Assembly: GCA_963846165.1 (NCBI GenBank)
Contig: CAWJUU010000005.1
Coordinates: 1 to 64,000, forward strand
Length of the DNA stretch: 64,000 nt
Reading direction: 5' to 3'
DNA from: WHSW01 sp963846165
GTDB taxonomy: Bacteria; Actinomycetota; Thermoleophilia; Solirubrobacterales; 70-9
Part shown: positions 62,867 to 64,000 of the stretch, one piece after another
Numbering within the stretch: the stretch's first letter is position 1
How the letters are laid out: every line of letters begins with the position of its first letter
Position numbers and translations under genes: made by a program
Notes under the pieces: generated by a model
The model's database searches: none
Seen by the model: only the letters and a program-made list of their open reading frames with translations
Told to the model about the DNA's origin: nothing

Positions 62867-63691
62867 CAGTGGAGTCTCCTCGGTCGGCCGGCCCTGCTCG
62901 CCGAACTCGGCTCCGGTGATTGCGCCGACGACCTCCTCGCGGCTGACATCGTGAGTGTCGAGCGTCGCCACCATCCGCCCGAGCCGCAGGACCGCGATCC
63001 GATCGGCGACCTCGAACACGTTGGCGAGGTTGTGGCTGATCACGACCACGCCGAGCCCGCGCTCGCGGAGGCGCTCGATCAGCTTCAGGATCTGGCCCGT
63101 CTGCACGATGCCGAGCGCCGCCGTGGGCTCATCGAGGAGCACGACCTTCGGCTCACCGAGCAACGAGCGCGCGATCGCAACCGCCTGGCGCTGGCCTCCA
63201 GAGAGCGATGCCACCTCGGTGCGGACGCTGCGCAGGGTCGTCACTCCGAGCTCGCCGAGCAGCTCGACCGACTTCTGCTCCATCGCGGTCTCGTCGAGGA
63301 CGGGCACGCCCGGAACGGTGTTCGCGACCTCCTGTCCCAAGAACAGGTTCGCGACCACGTCGAGGTTGTCGCAGAGGGCCAGGTCCTGGTAGATGGTCGC
63401 GATCCCAAGCCCGGTCGCGGCCTGCGGGCTGTCGAGGGTGACGGGCTCGCCCTCGAACCGCGCCTCGCCCTCGTCGGGCGGCTGCGCGCCCGCGATCGCC
63501 TTGATCAGGGTCGACTTGCCGGCGCCGTTGTCGCCGACGAGGCCGACCACCTCGCCGGCGTTGAGCTCGAGGTCGACATCCTTCAGCGCCTCGACCGCGC
63601 CGAAGGTCTTGCTGAAGCCTTTCAGCGCGAGGAGAGGCTTCGAGAGAGGAGCGCTTCCAGGCGCCTGCGCCGTGCTCTGGCTCTGGTTCAT
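62864..63691 (-). CDS. Sugar ABC transporter ATP-binding protein (single-domain XylG-like)
   Basis: 275 residues. One nucleotide-binding domain: Walker A VGDNGAGKSTLIKAI, Q-loop TIYQDLALCDNLDVVANLFL, signature SLSGGQRQAVAIARSLL, Walker B PKVVLLDEPTAALG and switch His VVVISHNLANVF. The sequence resembles the CUT2 (ribose/xylose) group, whose members are often double-length; here only one domain is present, as in FrcA-type transporters. It powers import with the permease 52 bases downstream and the binding protein upstream. Confidence 0.92.
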   Translation of the reverse strand: MNQSQSTAQAPGSAPLSKPLLALKGFSKTFGAVEALKDVDLELNAGEVVGLVGDNGAGKSTLIKAIAGAQPPDEGEARFEGEPVTLDSPQAATGLGIATIYQDLALCDNLDVVANLFLGQEVANTVPGVPVLDETAMEQKSVELLGELGVTTLRSVRTEVASLSGGQRQAVAIARSLLGEPKVVLLDEPTAALGIVQTGQILKLIERLRERGLGVVVISHNLANVFEVADRIAVLRLGRMVATLDTHDVSREEVVGAITGAEFGEQGRPTEETPL

Positions 63692-63734
63692 TTCCTCACC
63701 TCTCCTCGCGCTTCAGGCTATCCGTGCGAGCGCC

Positions 63735-64000
63735 CTACTGGATGCCCGCGTCCTTGCACGCCTGGGCGTACTGTCCCGTGCAGATCTCATCGACCGACCA
63801 ATAGTCGTCGGCGATGATCGTGTCCTTGACGTTGTCCTGGAACACGGGGATCGTGTCGGTGATCGCCGACGGCACCTGCTCGGTCCCGTTGTCCTCCTCG
63901 CCGTTGATCACGTCGGAGGCGGCCGGATCCTCACCGTTGACGACCGCCACGGCGAGCGTCGCGGCGTTGTCGGCGAGCGGCTTGATCGGCTTGTAGACCG
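63735..64000 (-). CDS. Sugar ABC transporter substrate-binding protein, C-terminal part (XylF-like)
   Basis: Only the last ~88 codons are in the window; the gene continues beyond the right edge. The visible part reads VYKPIKPLADNAATLAVAVV, NGEEDNGTEQVPSAITDTIP and IADDYWSVDEICTGQYAQAC, the C-terminal lobe of type-I periplasmic binding proteins such as D-xylose-binding XylF. It delivers the sugar to the permease. First gene seen of the five-gene unit XylF-XylG-XylH-LLM-Gfo/Idh/MocA. Confidence 0.85.
   Translation of the reverse strand, partial: VYKPIKPLADNAATLAVAVVNGEDPAASDVINGEEDNGTEQVPSAITDTIPVFQDNVKDTIIADDYWSVDEICTGQYAQACKDAGIQ

Overview
The window is about 70% GC and reads as a chromosomal segment of an actinobacterium, most likely class Thermoleophilia (Solirubrobacterales/Gaiellales-like). 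This is inferred from lineage-typical features: secreted beta-propellers with lysine-rich or F-x-C-type C-terminal domains, probable F420-dependent enzymes, a DUF3556 protein, SHOCT proteins and MMPL/LmeA-type envelope genes. No plasmid, phage structural or CRISPR functions were seen.

Layout. (1) 0-7.1 kb: the end of an exopolysaccharide locus: a GT4 glycosyltransferase (runs off the left edge), an FkbM methyltransferase, an O-antigen-ligase-like protein fused to a GT-B glycosyltransferase, a GT2 enzyme and a Wzz/BY-kinase-like co-polymerase. (2) 7.2-16.2 kb, all on the + strand: fabD, crotonyl-CoA carboxylase/reductase, a lipoprotein hydrolase, a KASIII, an exostosin-like transferase, a repeat-built secreted propeller, an SGNH-like protein and a FabG-like SDR. 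It looks like an acyl-building set next to a glycan locus, with no ACP. (3) 16.2-19.3 kb: a scar zone with two 3' fragments of tRNA-Arg as direct repeats, the tail of a tyrosine recombinase, decayed gene ends and intact tRNA-Glu and tRNA-Leu. (4) 19.4-31.4 kb: an acyl-CoA synthetase, a YVTN propeller, a patatin, a four-gene hydrolase/DUF3556/FAD-oxidoreductase/FMO operon, and small SHOCT and membrane genes. (5) 31.4-42 kb: envelope genes (PI-PLC-X membrane protein, LmeA-like, MMPL) and a TetR-controlled sulfatase plus haloalkane dehalogenase pair. (6) 42-51 kb: an aldehyde dehydrogenase-GMC oxidase fusion, RDD protein, metallophosphoesterase, MerR regulator, a striking inverted-repeat element at 48.46-48.80 kb, and a divergent hydrolase/acyl-CoA dehydrogenase pair. 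(7) 51-64 kb: a polyprenyl glycosylphosphotransferase, LemA/DUF2207, a diguanylate cyclase, a hydrolase-AMP-ligase fusion, and a sugar ABC transporter operon carrying LLM-flavin and Gfo/Idh/MocA oxidoreductases.

An important caveat: at least fifteen genes are interrupted by single-base length changes, many in short G/C runs, while the protein reads on cleanly in the next frame. For almost all of them removing or adding one base per site restores a length divisible by three. I treat these as probable consensus errors and annotate the whole gene, naming each site. The lemA-DUF2207 stretch (53.3-54.95 kb) is the worst.
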